DNA of 45,760 bases from Planctomycetota bacterium (GCA_026004615.1 BPJM01000016.1:1-45760); one strand, 5' to 3'. Shown: positions 16,006 to 28,327, numbered from the stretch's first letter. The notes: generated from the letters alone by a model not told the origin. Translations and numbers: made by a program.

Positions 16006-16011
16006 ATTATA
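16006..16011 (-). promoter_or_regulatory. -10 element close to the moaA start
   Basis: A perfect TATAAT on the minus strand with only 6 nt between it and ATG 15999; no good -35 is seen 16-18 bp upstream. If used, transcription would start at or next to the first codon, giving a leaderless mRNA. Confidence 0.45.
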
Positions 16012-16039
16012 CTGCAGGCGCCGCCGCGGGGCGGGCGGT

Positions 16040-18148
16040 TCAGGGCTCCGCCCGGTGCTCGGGCGCGGACAGCGCTGCGCGCAACGCCACGTCCTCGGCT
16101 GCCTCCTCGCGCACCAGGTAGGTGTAGCCCTTGAGGCCGGTCTCGTAGGCGTGCAGCAACAGCCGCGCCTCCTCCAGGCTCAGCCGGCCGGCTTCGACCG
16201 CCCGCTCGGTCGCGGTGCGCACGCGCAGCACCATGTCGCGCCGCGGATACTGGACGTACCAGAGCACGTCGGCCACCGAATCGCCTTCCACGACGTGCCG
16301 CAGCCGGTAGCCACCGGTCTCGGTCACCTCGACGTGGACCGCATTCGTATCTCCGAACAGGTTGTGCAGGTCGCCGAGCGTCTCCTGGTAGGCGCCGACC
16401 AGGAAAGCGCCTATGACGTACGGCTCCCCGTTCAGCTCGTGCAGCGGCAGATAGTTCTTGACGTCGCGCAGATCGACGAACTTGTCGATCTTGCCGTCGG
16501 AGTCGCAGGTCAGATCGACCAGCACGGCGCGCCGGGTGGGGCGCTCGTCCAGCCGGTGGATCGGCATGATGGGGAACAGGTGCTTGACGGCCCAGTGGTC
16601 CGGCAGCGACTGGAAGAGGGAGAAGTTGCAGTAGTAGATATCGGTCAGGGCGTCGGGCAGGTCCTCCAGTTCCTCGGGGACGAACTCGAGCCCGTCCATG
16701 ATCCGCAGGATGCGGAAGCTGGCGCTGGCGATGAGCTCCTCGCAGCGCGCTCGCTGGGCGAGCGTGAGCAGGCCGTGGTTGAACAGCGTCACCGACTCCT
16801 CGCGCAGCTGCTGCAGGTCGTGGAACATCTCGAGCACGTTCTTGCCGGTGACGTTCTGCACGATGTCGTAGACCTCGTGCAGGATCTTGGGGGCGTCGTC
16901 GGGGGGCTCGGCGGCCTCGCGGTGCGGCGGTTCGAGCTTGTGCACCCCGAGCACGTTGAACAGGAGCACGCTGTGGTGCGCGACCAGCGCGCGACCCGAC
17001 TCGCTGAGCAGGGTGGGGGGCGGCAGCTGCGCTTCGCGGCAGGCTTCCGCCACCGCCCACACCACGTCGTTGGCGTACTCCTGCAGCGTGTAGTTCATGC
17101 TGCTGTGGAAGTTGGAGCACGACCCGTCGTAGTCCACCGCGAGCCCGCCGCCGACATCCAGGTAGCGCAGCTGGGCGCCGAGCTTGCACAGATCCACGTA
17201 GATCCGGGTGATCTCGCGCATGGCGTCCTTGACCGCGCGGATGGCCGTGATCTGCGAGCCGATATGGAAGTGGAGCAACTGCAGGCAATCGAGCATGTCG
17301 GCGCCGCGCAGCCGCTCCAGGGTCGCGATCAGCTCGCCGGCGGCGAGGCCGAACTTGCTCCGCTCACCACTCGATTCGTTCCAGCGGCCGGCGCCTCGCG
17401 CGGCGAGCTTGGCCCGCACCCCGATGCGGGGTCGGATGCCGAGCCGGCGGCTGGTGCGGATGATCAGCTCGACCTCCTCGAAGCGGTCCACCACGATGAC
17501 GGTCGACCGCCCGAGCTTCTGCGCCAGCATGGCGGTCTCGATATAGTGGACGTCCTTGTAGCCGTTGCAGACGATCAGCTGCTCGGCGTCCTCGACCAGC
17601 GCGAGCGCGATCAGCAGCTCCGGCTTGGAGCCGGCCTCGAGCCCCAGGTGCCAACGGCGGCCGTGTTCGAGGAGTTCCTCGACGACGTGGCGCTGCTGGT
17701 TGACCTTGATCGGCATCACGGCGCGATACGCGCCCCCGTAATCGTACTCGCGGATGGCGCGCTGGAAGGCCGTGCACACCGCATCCACCCGTTCGCGCAG
17801 GATGTCGCTGAAGCGGAGGAGGATGGGCAGGTGCAGGCCCCGCCGCTCGAGGTCCTTCGCCAGCGTCAGCAGGTCCACCGCGGGGGTGCCGGGGCCGCGC
17901 GGGTGCACCACGACGTGGCCGTTGTCGGCGATGCTGAAGTAACCGGCGCCCCACTGGTCGATGTTGTACAGCTCGCGCGCTTCCTGCAGGCGCCAGGGCC
18001 TGCCCACCACGCGCCGCTCGGCGATCTTCGGGTTCACGGGACTCGCTGGCGACCTCCCCGACGCTGGGCCGCGCGAATCACCCGCCGCGGACGCCCGTCC
18101 GGGCGAGGCCGGGCGCGCGGGACTCAGCGGTGGGCGGTTCGCCGGCAC
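16040..18148 (-). CDS. speA: biosynthetic arginine decarboxylase (SpeA)
   Basis: PLP enzyme that turns arginine into agmatine for putrescine and spermidine synthesis. About 702 residues, read from ATG 18148; the first 40 residues are Pro/Ala/Ser-rich and variable. Fold III (alanine racemase-like) barrel: PLP lysine K148 in AVMPIKVNQ, LEAGSKPELLIAL, VCNGYKD, LLHFHIGSQ, LDVGGGLAVDYDGS, SESGRALVAHHSVL. The C-terminal half has YYCNFSLFQSLPDHWAV and LTCDSDGKID, then LPLHELNGEPYVIGAFLVGAYQETLGDLHNLFGD, all typical of SpeA. It ends 41 bp before moaA on the same strand. No agmatinase or agmatine deiminase gene is seen in the window. Confidence 0.97.
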   Translation of the reverse strand: MPANRPPLSPARPASPGRASAAGDSRGPASGRSPASPVNPKIAERRVVGRPWRLQEARELYNIDQWGAGYFSIADNGHVVVHPRGPGTPAVDLLTLAKDLERRGLHLPILLRFSDILRERVDAVCTAFQRAIREYDYGGAYRAVMPIKVNQQRHVVEELLEHGRRWHLGLEAGSKPELLIALALVEDAEQLIVCNGYKDVHYIETAMLAQKLGRSTVIVVDRFEEVELIIRTSRRLGIRPRIGVRAKLAARGAGRWNESSGERSKFGLAAGELIATLERLRGADMLDCLQLLHFHIGSQITAIRAVKDAMREITRIYVDLCKLGAQLRYLDVGGGLAVDYDGSCSNFHSSMNYTLQEYANDVVWAVAEACREAQLPPPTLLSESGRALVAHHSVLLFNVLGVHKLEPPHREAAEPPDDAPKILHEVYDIVQNVTGKNVLEMFHDLQQLREESVTLFNHGLLTLAQRARCEELIASASFRILRIMDGLEFVPEELEDLPDALTDIYYCNFSLFQSLPDHWAVKHLFPIMPIHRLDERPTRRAVLVDLTCDSDGKIDKFVDLRDVKNYLPLHELNGEPYVIGAFLVGAYQETLGDLHNLFGDTNAVHVEVTETGGYRLRHVVEGDSVADVLWYVQYPRRDMVLRVRTATERAVEAGRLSLEEARLLLHAYETGLKGYTYLVREEAAEDVALRAALSAPEHRAEP

Positions 18149-18422
18149 ATGAGATGCGAAACACTAGCACAATCGGGCCGCTCATGCCAGCATCCGTAGC
18201 GATTCGACCGCGCGGGCAGGGCGGCGGCCGGCCGGCGCTTCGCGGGGCGAGGGGCCGGGGGCGGGTCCCCGGTGACGGTCGGCTCGGGTAGGCTCGGGGA
18301 ACGCGCCCGCCGGCGGGCGGCCGCCGCCGGGGACCGCGTCCGGGCGCTGCTCGGTGGCTGGCGCGGCTCGGAAGGCGAGCTGGGAGGCGGCAGGTGGCGA
18401 AACGGCAGATGGGGGTGGGGCG

Positions 18423-18947
18423 GTGGGGCTTCTGGAGCTGATCCGCGGGCGGCTGGTGCGGGTCGGCCTGACCGCCACCGACAAGCACGGCGTGATCGCC
18501 GAGCTGGTCGACTTCATGATCGCGGAGGGTGCGGTGCCGGCGCAGGCCCGGGCTGCGGTGATGCGCGCGGTCTGGGGCCGGGAGCGCTTCATGTCGACGG
18601 GGATGGAGCATGGCATCGCGCTGCCGCACGGGGTCACCGACGCGGTGCCCGAGGAGATCGCAGCGATCGGCATCGCGCCGCAGGGGGTGGCGTTCGAGTC
18701 GTTCGATGGGCAGCCGACCACGATCGTGATCCTGCTGCTGACCCCCACGCTGAAGGCGCTGACGCGGGTGCGTACCCTCGCGGAGATCGTGCGAGTGGTC
18801 GGCGACCCGGCAGTACGGCGCCGCATGGTGACGGCGCCCGATCGCGAGGCGGTGCTGCAGGTCCTTCGCCAGGCGAGCGGCCGGCAGGGGACCGGCTGGC
18901 GGCACCCCGAGCGGCAGGCAGGCGAGCAGGGGCAGGACGCGGGTTGA
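18423..18947 (+). CDS. PTS EIIA-type (fructose/nitrogen family, PtsN-like) phosphocarrier protein
   Basis: 174 residues from GTG 18423, preceded by a G-rich stretch. GMEHGIALPHGVTD carries the phosphorylatable His of EIIA fructose/Ntr proteins; the earlier TATDKHGVIAELVDFMI and later LLTPTLKALTRVRTLAEIVRVVGD are the family's helices. There is no transporter EIIB or EIIC in the window and no HPr or EI, and no neighbouring rpoN, so the role is more likely regulatory than sugar import. It is followed after 148 bp by mazG on the same strand. The last 25 residues are Gly/Gln-rich and variable. Confidence 0.85.
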   Translation: MGLLELIRGRLVRVGLTATDKHGVIAELVDFMIAEGAVPAQARAAVMRAVWGRERFMSTGMEHGIALPHGVTDAVPEEIAAIGIAPQGVAFESFDGQPTTIVILLLTPTLKALTRVRTLAEIVRVVGDPAVRRRMVTAPDREAVLQVLRQASGRQGTGWRHPERQAGEQGQDAG

Positions 18948-19095
18948 AGGGCGCGCTTTGGGCGCGGGCCGCGCGGAGCGCAGGCCGCCACCCGCAGCGG
19001 GCCGGAGCGCTCGGCAGCCTCGTTGGCGCGCAGGGCGGGCCGGGAGCACGGGGTGCGGCGCGGCGTGCGCCGGGGGCCGGGAGGCCAGGGGCGCG

Positions 19096-20022
19096 ATGAG
19101 CGAGCAGCGGGCAGAGACGGGCGCAGCGGCCCCGGCGGTCGAGACCGCGCCGGCAGAGGCGGGGGCTGCCGCGGCGGCGCTGGGCGAGCTGGTGGCGGTG
19201 GTCGAGCGGCTGTTGGGGGAGACCGGCTGTCCGTGGGACCGGCGCCAGACGCCGCAGTCCCTGCGGAGCTACCTGCTGGAGGAGACCTACGAGCTGCTCG
19301 ACGCGCTGGATCGCCAGGACACTGCTGCGGTCGAGGAGGAACTGGGCGATCTGCTCTACCAGATCGTCTTTCAGGCGGCGCTGTTCCGGCGCCGCGGCGC
19401 CTTCGGGCTCGCGGAGGTGGCGCGCGGCGTCGCGGCCAAGCTGCGGCGCCGCCACCCGCACGTGTTCGGCACCACGCTGCCCGGGGGCGCGGGTTCCGGG
19501 CCAGCGGCGGCGAAGGAGGCGGCGGTTCGCAGCGAGGGCGAGCGGTGGGCCGCGCTCAAGCGCGCGGAACGGAGCGCAGCTGCTGGCGGCGGTGCGGGGG
19601 GCCGCGGCGGCGCGGCCGCGGCCTCGGCGCTGGACGGGGTGCCGGGGGCGCTGCCGGCGCTGGCACGTGCGGAGAAGCTGCAGGCGCGCGCCGCGGCGGT
19701 CGGCTTCGACTGGCCCTCGCTGGCCGGGGTGCTGGCCAAGCTCGATGAGGAGCGCCGGGAGCTCGCGGCGGCGCTGGACAGCGGCGAGCGCGAGCGGGTG
19801 GCGGCCGAGCTCGGGGATCTGCTGTTCACGGTGGTCAACCTGGCGCGCTTCGTGGGGGTGGGGGCCGAGGACGCACTGCGCGAGGCGGCAGGGCGCTTCG
19901 AGCGCCGCTTCCGGGCGCTGGAGGCCGCCGCGCGCGCCGAGGGCAGCGAGCCTGCGGCGCTCGACCTGGAGAGCCTGGAGCGGCTCTGGCAGCGCGCCAA
20001 GGCGGCAGAACACGGCAGGTGA
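19096..20022 (+). CDS. mazG: nucleoside triphosphate pyrophosphohydrolase (MazG)
   Basis: Hydrolyses NTPs and dNTPs to monophosphates and PPi, sanitising the nucleotide pool. 308 residues from ATG 19096 with AGGGG upstream. Two MazG half-domains: TGCPWDRRQTPQSLRSYLLEETYELLDALD and EELGDLLYQIVFQAALF in the first (metal-binding EExxE and ExxD pattern), then GFDWPSLAGVLAKLDEERRELAAAL and ELGDLLFTVVNLARF in the second. The linker (residues about 135-190) is Ala/Gly-rich and longer than in E. coli MazG. The first 28 residues are Ala-rich. A smaller, single-domain MazG-like protein is encoded at 44.4 kb. Confidence 0.95.
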   Translation: MSEQRAETGAAAPAVETAPAEAGAAAAALGELVAVVERLLGETGCPWDRRQTPQSLRSYLLEETYELLDALDRQDTAAVEEELGDLLYQIVFQAALFRRRGAFGLAEVARGVAAKLRRRHPHVFGTTLPGGAGSGPAAAKEAAVRSEGERWAALKRAERSAAAGGGAGGRGGAAAASALDGVPGALPALARAEKLQARAAAVGFDWPSLAGVLAKLDEERRELAAALDSGERERVAAELGDLLFTVVNLARFVGVGAEDALREAAGRFERRFRALEAAARAEGSEPAALDLESLERLWQRAKAAEHGR

Positions 20023-20360
20023 GCCCGCCGCGCCGAGGTGACCGCAGGGGGGCCGCTCGGGACCGAGCGGGCGATGCCCTCCGGGCGGGCAGGTGCCGGT
20101 GCGGCACCACGAGCGCGCCGCCGTGATCCGAGCCGGCGCATGTCCAGCGGAAGCACGGCCGACGAGACGCCGGCGCGGCACCACGCGCGCGGCGCGGTGC
20201 TCCGAGCAGCTGCCGATTCCGGCCGCGCCCTGCCGTTCCGGCAGGGCCGGTGGGTCGCGCGCCGTTGCGCAGCCGCATGCACGGGTTGGCACGCTTGCTG
20301 CAGCGCGACCGGGGCTGCTACCATGCCGGGACGCGGAGTCTCGGAGACGAGGAGCGAGGG
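20023..20360. other. intergenic region upstream of ftsH
   Basis: 338 bp of very GC-rich sequence. Only one promoter candidate is evident (20295-20324). Two GCACCAC-containing segments (about 20102 and 20178) form an imperfect direct repeat, each in a GCGGCACCACG(A/C)GCGCG context. No gene is supported. Confidence 0.45.
20295..20324 (+). promoter_or_regulatory. possible promoter of ftsH-clpB
   Basis: TTGCTG (20295-20300), an 18-bp spacer and TACCAT (20319-20324), about 37 nt before TTG 20361. Confidence 0.45.
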
Positions 20361-22406
20361 TTGCACAAGGAACCGCCTGGCGACGGCAAGAAGATCCAGA
20401 AGCGCCGGTTTCAGCTCACGGTGTGGTACCTGCTGGTGGCGGCGCTGATCGTGCTCGCGGTCCAGGCCTACTTCGCCAGGCCGCAGAAGGAACTCGCCTA
20501 CAGCGAGTTTCGCCACTACGTGCGGCAGGGCAAGATCGAGTCGGCGCGGGTCTCGCCCGAGGAGATCACCGGCCGGCTGGCCCCCGATGCCGTGCAGGCC
20601 GAAGGAGGCGGACGGGCGCCGCGCCGCTACCGGGTGGAGCGCGGAGGCCTGGAGGATCCGGATCTCATCGCGTTCCTGGAGCAGCACGGTGTCAAGGAGT
20701 TCGCCGGCGAGCCGCCGAGCGTGCTCACCGGGGTATTGCTGGCCTGGGTCCTGCCGCTGGCGATCCTGATCGGCTTCTGGATCCTGCTCATGCGGCGCAT
20801 GGGCGGCGGGGCGGAGAACGTGCTCCAGCTCGGCAAGTCCAAGGCCAAGATCTACGCCGAGACGGACGTGAAGGTGACCTTCAAGGATGTCGCCGGGGTC
20901 GACGAGGCGGTCGAAGAGGTGCGCGAGATCGTGGAGTTCCTCCGCGATCCGGACAAGTTCCGCCGCCTGGGGGCCAAGATCCCCAAGGGGATCCTCCTGG
21001 TGGGGCTGCCCGGGACGGGCAAGACGCTGCTCGCGCGGGCGCTCGCCGGCGAGTCGCGCGTGCCGTTCTTCCACCTGTCGGGCTCGGACTTCGTCGAGAT
21101 GTTCGCCGGCCTGGGGGCGGCACGGGTGCGCGACCTGTTCCGGCAGGCCAAGGAGAAGGCCCCCTGCATCGTGTTCATCGACGAGCTGGACGCGCTCGGG
21201 CGCACGCGCACGATCGGCGGGCTGAGCGGCCACGAGGAGCGCGAGCAGACGCTGAATGCGCTTCTCGTCGAGATGGACGGGTTCGAGGCCAACACCGGGG
21301 TGGTGCTGGTGGGCGCGACGAACCGCCCCGAAATTCTCGACAAGGCGCTGTTGCGCCCGGGGCGCTTCGACCGCCAGGTGGTGGTCGACCGTCCGGATCA
21401 GAAGGGGCGGCTCGCCATCCTCCGGGTCCACTCGGCGGACAAGAAACTCGGCCCGGATGTGGACCTGGAGGTGGTGGCGCAGCGCACGGTCGGGATGGTC
21501 GGAGCGGACCTCGCCAACGTGCTCAACGAGGCGGCGCTGCTCGCCGGGCGGCACGGGCGCGAGGAGATCCGCATGGAGGACATCGACGAGGCGATCGACC
21601 GCGTGATGGCGGGTCTGGAGAAGAAGAAGCGGCTGCTCTCACCGAAAGAGCGCGAGATCGTGGCCTACCACGAGGCCGGCCACGCGCTGCTGGCGCAGCT
21701 GCTGCCGGAGGCCGACAAGGTGCACAAGGTCTCCATCGTGCCGCGCGGGGTGGCGGCGCTCGGCTACACGGTGCAGCTGCCCACCGAGGACCGCTACATC
21801 GTGCGGCGCGCCGAGCTGGAAGACCGGCTGTGCGTGCTGTTCGGAGGCCGGGCCGCGGAGGAGGTCGTCTTCCAGGAGGCCTCCACCGGCGCGCAGAACG
21901 ACCTGGAGGTGGCGACCCAGTTCGCGCGGCGGATGGTGACGGACTTCGGCATGTCCGAGCGGCTGGGGCTGGTCTCGCTGGGCAACGGCGTGCGGCCGCG
22001 GTTCCTGGAGATGCCGGTGGAGGGACCGCGGCCGTACAGCGAAGAGACGGCCCGCGAGATCGACCTCGAGGTGAAGCGCATCCTGTCGGCCGCCTACGAG
22101 CGCGCCCGCGGGCTGTTGTGCGAACACCGAGAAGCCCTGGACCGCATTGCGAACCGGCTACTCGAGGTCGAGGTCATCGATCGGCCGGAGCTGGAACGGC
22201 TGATCGCAGGGGAGCCGCCGGCGGGGCCGGCGGGCGGGCCGGCTGCCCCGGCGCAGGCGCGGGCGGCAGCGGAGAGCGGGGCGGCGGAACGCGCGGGGAC
22301 GCCGGGCGAGGGCGCCGCCGCGCCCGCGGGCGAGCCGGGGCGTTGCGCCAGCGAAGCCGAGGCCGCGGGGCTCGAGCGCGCGGGGGCGGAGCGTGAGGGA
22401 GGATAG
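20361..22406 (+). CDS. ftsH: ATP-dependent zinc metalloprotease FtsH
   Basis: Membrane-anchored AAA+ protease that degrades membrane and soluble regulatory proteins. 681 residues from TTG 20361, 7 nt after AGGAG. TM1 about residues 20-37, a periplasmic loop, TM2 about 125-147. AAA module: Walker A GLPGTGKT (about 215), pore loop [17 protein letters not shown], Walker [12 protein letters not shown] (the usual reading is IDEIDAVG), second region of homology [22 protein letters not shown]. Zinc site HEAGH at 437-441 and [11 protein letters not shown] with the third ligand further on. The last 60 residues are a low-complexity Ala/Gly/Glu tail, longer than usual. clpB starts 8 nt after the stop, so they are co-transcribed. 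Confidence 0.97.
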   Translation: MHKEPPGDGKKIQKRRFQLTVWYLLVAALIVLAVQAYFARPQKELAYSEFRHYVRQGKIESARVSPEEITGRLAPDAVQAEGGGRAPRRYRVERGGLEDPDLIAFLEQHGVKEFAGEPPSVLTGVLLAWVLPLAILIGFWILLMRRMGGGAENVLQLGKSKAKIYAETDVKVTFKDVAGVDEAVEEVREIVEFLRDPDKFRRLGAKIPKGILLVGLPGTGKTLLARALAGESRVPFFHLSGSDFVEMFAGLGAARVRDLFRQAKEKAPCIVFIDELDALGRTRTIGGLSGHEEREQTLNALLVEMDGFEANTGVVLVGATNRPEILDKALLRPGRFDRQVVVDRPDQKGRLAILRVHSADKKLGPDVDLEVVAQRTVGMVGADLANVLNEAALLAGRHGREEIRMEDIDEAIDRVMAGLEKKKRLLSPKEREIVAYHEAGHALLAQLLPEADKVHKVSIVPRGVAALGYTVQLPTEDRYIVRRAELEDRLCVLFGGRAAEEVVFQEASTGAQNDLEVATQFARRMVTDFGMSERLGLVSLGNGVRPRFLEMPVEGPRPYSEETAREIDLEVKRILSAAYERARGLLCEHREALDRIANRLLEVEVIDRPELERLIAGEPPAGPAGGPAAPAQARAAAESGAAERAGTPGEGAAAPAGEPGRCASEAEAAGLERAGAEREGG

Positions 22407-22414
22407 AGTCAGCC

Positions 22415-25021
<2,607 letters not shown>

Positions 25022-25064
25022 GGGCCGGCGGCGAGGCGGCGGGGAGCGTTGCGGCCTCCGGGGG

Positions 25065-25126
25065 GCGGCGCCGGGTAGGCCCGCGCCACCTCGCCTGCGG
25101 CGAGGCAGGCGGGCGGCCGGCGCCGC
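25065..25126. terminator. large bidirectional hairpin between convergent clpB and the dehydrogenase-like gene
   Basis: Outer 10-bp arms GCGGCGCCGG (25065-25074) and CCGGCGCCGC (25117-25126), inner arms GCCCGC (25079-25084) with GCGGGC (25109-25114), and an apical 7-bp stem CCTCGCC/GGCGAGG (25089-25105). No T-run on either strand. The position between two facing genes suggests a shared transcription stop. Confidence 0.5.
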
Positions 25127-26842
25127 TCAGCGCTTCATGCGGCGGCCGCGGTCTTCTTCGCTGAAGATCCAGCCGGCCAGGTGGCCCGGGTCGACCAGCG
25201 GTTCGCCCGCAGCGTCGCGCGGCCAGCGCTGCGCCTGCAGGTCGGTGGTCTCGAAGCTGCCGGCCTCCGGGCGCGAGGCCTGCAGCAGAGCCAGCACCGT
25301 CGCGGCGCGGCGCTGCCAGCGCGCCATGTTCTGCGGGCGCAGGTCGATCCACTGTCGCTCGCTCAGCCGGTCGATGGTCTCCGGGCTCGTGCGCCAGGGG
25401 GTGGTCTCCCACTCCTTGTCCGCGATCTCGCGGCGGGCACACAGCAACCGCCGCCCATCCGCCAGCAGGATGGGGATGCCGACCGAGAGTGCGAGCTGGC
25501 GCAGCTGCGGCTCGGCGCAGACGCGGTGCTCGAGCGCGGCGCTCATGGCCGCGGGCTCGGCGGTGGCCACCGCATGGAGCGTCCGCAGCTCCCTCTTGAG
25601 CAGGTATGCCTCGAACAACAACTTGCTCAGCCGCGGCGGTCCCAGGATCTCGAACGCGATGCCCGGATGCTCGGGATGCTGGGCGGCCAGCGCCTCCAGG
25701 CGGGCCAGCGCCTCCTCGCGGAGCGCGCCCGCCCGGTAGGTCGGTCCGAGGATCGCGCCGTCCAGCGCCACCACGACATCGGCCCCGGTGTTGCGGCCCT
25801 CGATCTCCCACAGCGTCGCCTCGGCGATCTCCTCCGGGGTGATGTACTCCATCTGGTTGAGCATGGTGATCGCCTTGAACTCCTCGGCGCTGAACACCCC
25901 GTTCTCGCCGGTGTCCACGTAGGGGGCGCGCAGCACCTCCCCCACCGGCCGACCACGAGCGTGCCGGGCGTACTCGAAGGTCATCCCATCCTCCAGCACC
26001 ACCGCCTGGGCAGGCGGGCAGTCCACCAGCGCCACCGGCCGGCGGCGCACCCGGATCTCGCCGAAGCGGATCGCCTTCCAGGCGATCAGGGCCGAGGGCT
26101 TCAACTCCTTGACCACCGGGCCGCCCGGGGTGCGCGCTGCCAGAAACAGCAGCATGGTGTGCGCACCCGCCAGTGCTGATTTGGACAGCAGCACGCGCGA
26201 GGGGCGCTCCTCGCCGTGGGTGTAAGGGATGTTCAGCCCCATGCCGCCGGTGCCGCTGGTGCCGATCTTGACGTACATGCGCGTGCCGGCCCGCAGCATG
26301 CACTCCCAGAGCAGCTGCACGTGCCGGATCAGCTGCGGCACGCTGAGGGTCGCCAACAGCCGCAGCACCGCATCGCGCAGGGCCTGGCTGTCGCCCCGGC
26401 GGATGAGCTCCCGCAGCTCGGCGCCGCTCCGATAGATGTTCTGGTAGGCGACCGCGGTGGCGGTGTTGATCGCATCGACGACGAGCTCGGGCCGGTGCTC
26501 GCGGAACACCTCATAGAGGAAGCTGCCCTCCAGGATCGTCTCGTCCATGCGACCGAGCACGTCCTCGATCATCGCCTCCTGGATGGCGGTGCTGCGGAGG
26601 ATCTCCTGCGGGCTGGCGTCCTTGTGCTCGGTGCGCAAAAAGACGTTGCCCACGACCGTGCTCAGCTCGGTGCCCTCCGGCACATGGGGGCGCAGCGCCG
26701 CGCACGCCTCCTCCGCCTCCTCGGCGGAAAGGGCGCCGATGACCACCCGCGCCGGCCGCCGCTCCAGCAGCCGCCGCGCCACCGCCTGTCCGACCTGCCC
26801 GGCCCCGCCGAGCAACAGGCATCGCTTTCCGTACAGATCCAT
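25127..26842 (-). CDS. conserved NAD(P)-binding dehydrogenase-like protein of unknown function
   Basis: 571 residues from ATG 26842. The N-terminus is a Rossmann fold: KRCLLLGGAGQVGQAVARRLLER with the GxGxxG-type loop (residues about 12-17), then ARVVIGALSAEEAEEA. A central block GTSGTGGMGLNIPYTHGEERPS followed by LLSKSALAGAHTMLLFLAART and KPSALIAWKAI is highly motif-like and recalls a family of long proteins usually annotated only as short-chain dehydrogenase; I know no tested function. The C-terminal 200 residues are mostly helical. It is probably co-transcribed with glycerate 2-kinase (84-bp gap, same strand). A substrate cannot be inferred. Confidence 0.7.
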   Translation of the reverse strand: MDLYGKRCLLLGGAGQVGQAVARRLLERRPARVVIGALSAEEAEEACAALRPHVPEGTELSTVVGNVFLRTEHKDASPQEILRSTAIQEAMIEDVLGRMDETILEGSFLYEVFREHRPELVVDAINTATAVAYQNIYRSGAELRELIRRGDSQALRDAVLRLLATLSVPQLIRHVQLLWECMLRAGTRMYVKIGTSGTGGMGLNIPYTHGEERPSRVLLSKSALAGAHTMLLFLAARTPGGPVVKELKPSALIAWKAIRFGEIRVRRRPVALVDCPPAQAVVLEDGMTFEYARHARGRPVGEVLRAPYVDTGENGVFSAEEFKAITMLNQMEYITPEEIAEATLWEIEGRNTGADVVVALDGAILGPTYRAGALREEALARLEALAAQHPEHPGIAFEILGPPRLSKLLFEAYLLKRELRTLHAVATAEPAAMSAALEHRVCAEPQLRQLALSVGIPILLADGRRLLCARREIADKEWETTPWRTSPETIDRLSERQWIDLRPQNMARWQRRAATVLALLQASRPEAGSFETTDLQAQRWPRDAAGEPLVDPGHLAGWIFSEEDRGRRMKR

Positions 26843-26926
26843 GTCCGATCTCGCAGTCCCGCCAGGTGACGCGGGGGATTGTATCCGCCGATGCTCGCCC
26901 CGCGTAGGGCGCCGCTCGCCACCCGC

Positions 26927-28327
26927 TCAGGCGAGCAGCGCGATCGCGACATCCATGACGTTGGTGCCCGTCGGTCCGGTGCGGACGAGGGCGCCCAGCT
27001 GATCCAGCGCCGGATAGGTGTCGTTGGCGCGGAGCGCAGCCTCCAGATCGATCCCGGCGGCGCGGGCGCGGGCGGCGGTGGTGCCGTCCACGAGCGCGCC
27101 GGCGGCGTCGGTGGGGCCGTCCTCGCCATCGGTGCCGGCGGCGAGCAGCACCACGCCGCGCACTCCCTCCAGCGCGAGCGCTGCGGCGGTGGCGAGTTCC
27201 TGGTTGCGGCCGCCCCGGCCCGCTCCACGGACCCGCACGGTGGTCTCGCCCCCGAGCACCAGCGCCAGCGGCCCGCGTCCCGCCCTGGCGAGCTCCCGCA
27301 GCCGCTCGCCCAGCCGGCGCCCCACCACCGAGGCCTCGCCGATCAGCTCGTTCTCGCCCACCACGGGCCGGTAGCCGAGTTCGCGCGCCCGGCGTGCGGC
27401 CGCCTCGAGCGCCAGCCGGTTGTTGCCGATCACGAGGGTGCGCGCGGCGGCGAGCTCGGGCGCGCCGGGCTTGGCGGTCTCGGGCAGCTCCCCGCGTGCG
27501 CCTCGCTCCAAGTGGCGGCGCACCTCGGGGGGCAGTTCGCCGCTGATCCCGGCCCGCTCGATCACGCGCAGCGCATCGGCATAGGTGCTCGGATCGGGCA
27601 CCGTCGGGCCGCTGCCGATCGTGTCGAGCCGGTCGAACGGCACGTCCGAGATGACCAGAGCGATCAGGGACGCGGGCCAGGCAGCGCGCGCGAGGGCGCC
27701 GCCGCCGGTCCGGGACAGGTGCTTGCGCACGCAGTTGAGCGCGGCGATCGGCGCACCCGCGCGGACGAGCAGCTCGGTGGTGCGCTGGAGCGCCTGCACT
27801 CCGACGCCCTCGACCGGCAGGGTGAGCAGCGAGGAGGCCCCACCGCTGAGCAGCACGACGGCCAGGTCGTTGCGCCCCAGCGGCTGCAGCTCGGCGAGCA
27901 CCGCGCGCGCCGCGGCGACGCTCCGCTCGCCGGGCACCGGATGGTCGCCATACAGCACGCGCAGCCGCCGCGGTGTGGGGCCCGGCGCCCCGGGCTTGGC
28001 GATCACCACCCCGCGCATGGGCGGGGGCGGCTGGAAGCCCTTGCCGAGCGGACCGGGAGGCGGGGCGGGATCGGGCAGCGCGTCCTCGAGCGCCGCTGCC
28101 ATCGACAGCACCGCCTTGCCGGCGCCCACCGCGACGAGCTGGCCCTGCCGGTGCTCCAAAGCCCGGCGGATCGCGGTCGGCAGCGCCGCCACCGCCTCCA
28201 GCACCAGCCGCGCCGGATCGACCCGCTCCAGCGCCCGCTGGTACAGCTCCAGCACCTTTTCGCGCAGCAGGGTTTCGGCGGTGAGCACCCCGTCGTCTCG
28301 AGGAGGTGTCGGCTCGGCTTGCGGCAA
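26927..28327 (-). CDS. glycerate 2-kinase (DUF4147/MOFRL family)
   Basis: Phosphorylates D-glycerate to 2-phosphoglycerate, feeding glyoxylate, serine or glucarate breakdown products into glycolysis. 466 residues read from TTG 28327 (GGGGGA 5-6 nt upstream); GTG near 28288 is a shorter alternative. DUF4147 part: VGAGKAVLSMAAALED, VLLSGGASSLLTLP, NCVRKHLSRTGGG and ISDVPFDRLDTIGSGPTVPDPSTY. MOFRL part at the C-terminus: ALVLGGETTVRVRGAGRGGRNQEL, then LLAAGTDGEDGPTDAAGALVDG and TGPTGTNVMDVAIALL. Length and motifs match the class (GckA/TtuD). Upstream of, and probably co-transcribed with, the dehydrogenase-like gene at 25127; whether that protein supplies its substrate is unknown. Confidence 0.93.
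   Translation of the reverse strand: MPQAEPTPPRDDGVLTAETLLREKVLELYQRALERVDPARLVLEAVAALPTAIRRALEHRQGQLVAVGAGKAVLSMAAALEDALPDPAPPPGPLGKGFQPPPPMRGVVIAKPGAPGPTPRRLRVLYGDHPVPGERSVAAARAVLAELQPLGRNDLAVVLLSGGASSLLTLPVEGVGVQALQRTTELLVRAGAPIAALNCVRKHLSRTGGGALARAAWPASLIALVISDVPFDRLDTIGSGPTVPDPSTYADALRVIERAGISGELPPEVRRHLERGARGELPETAKPGAPELAAARTLVIGNNRLALEAAARRARELGYRPVVGENELIGEASVVGRRLGERLRELARAGRGPLALVLGGETTVRVRGAGRGGRNQELATAAALALEGVRGVVLLAAGTDGEDGPTDAAGALVDGTTAARARAAGIDLEAALRANDTYPALDQLGALVRTGPTGTNVMDVAIALLA

Noticed and set aside
20286..20300. Sigma-54 promoter before ftsH
   Set aside because: TTGGCACGCTTGCTG resembles the -24/-12 pair, but the GG-to-GC spacing is too short.
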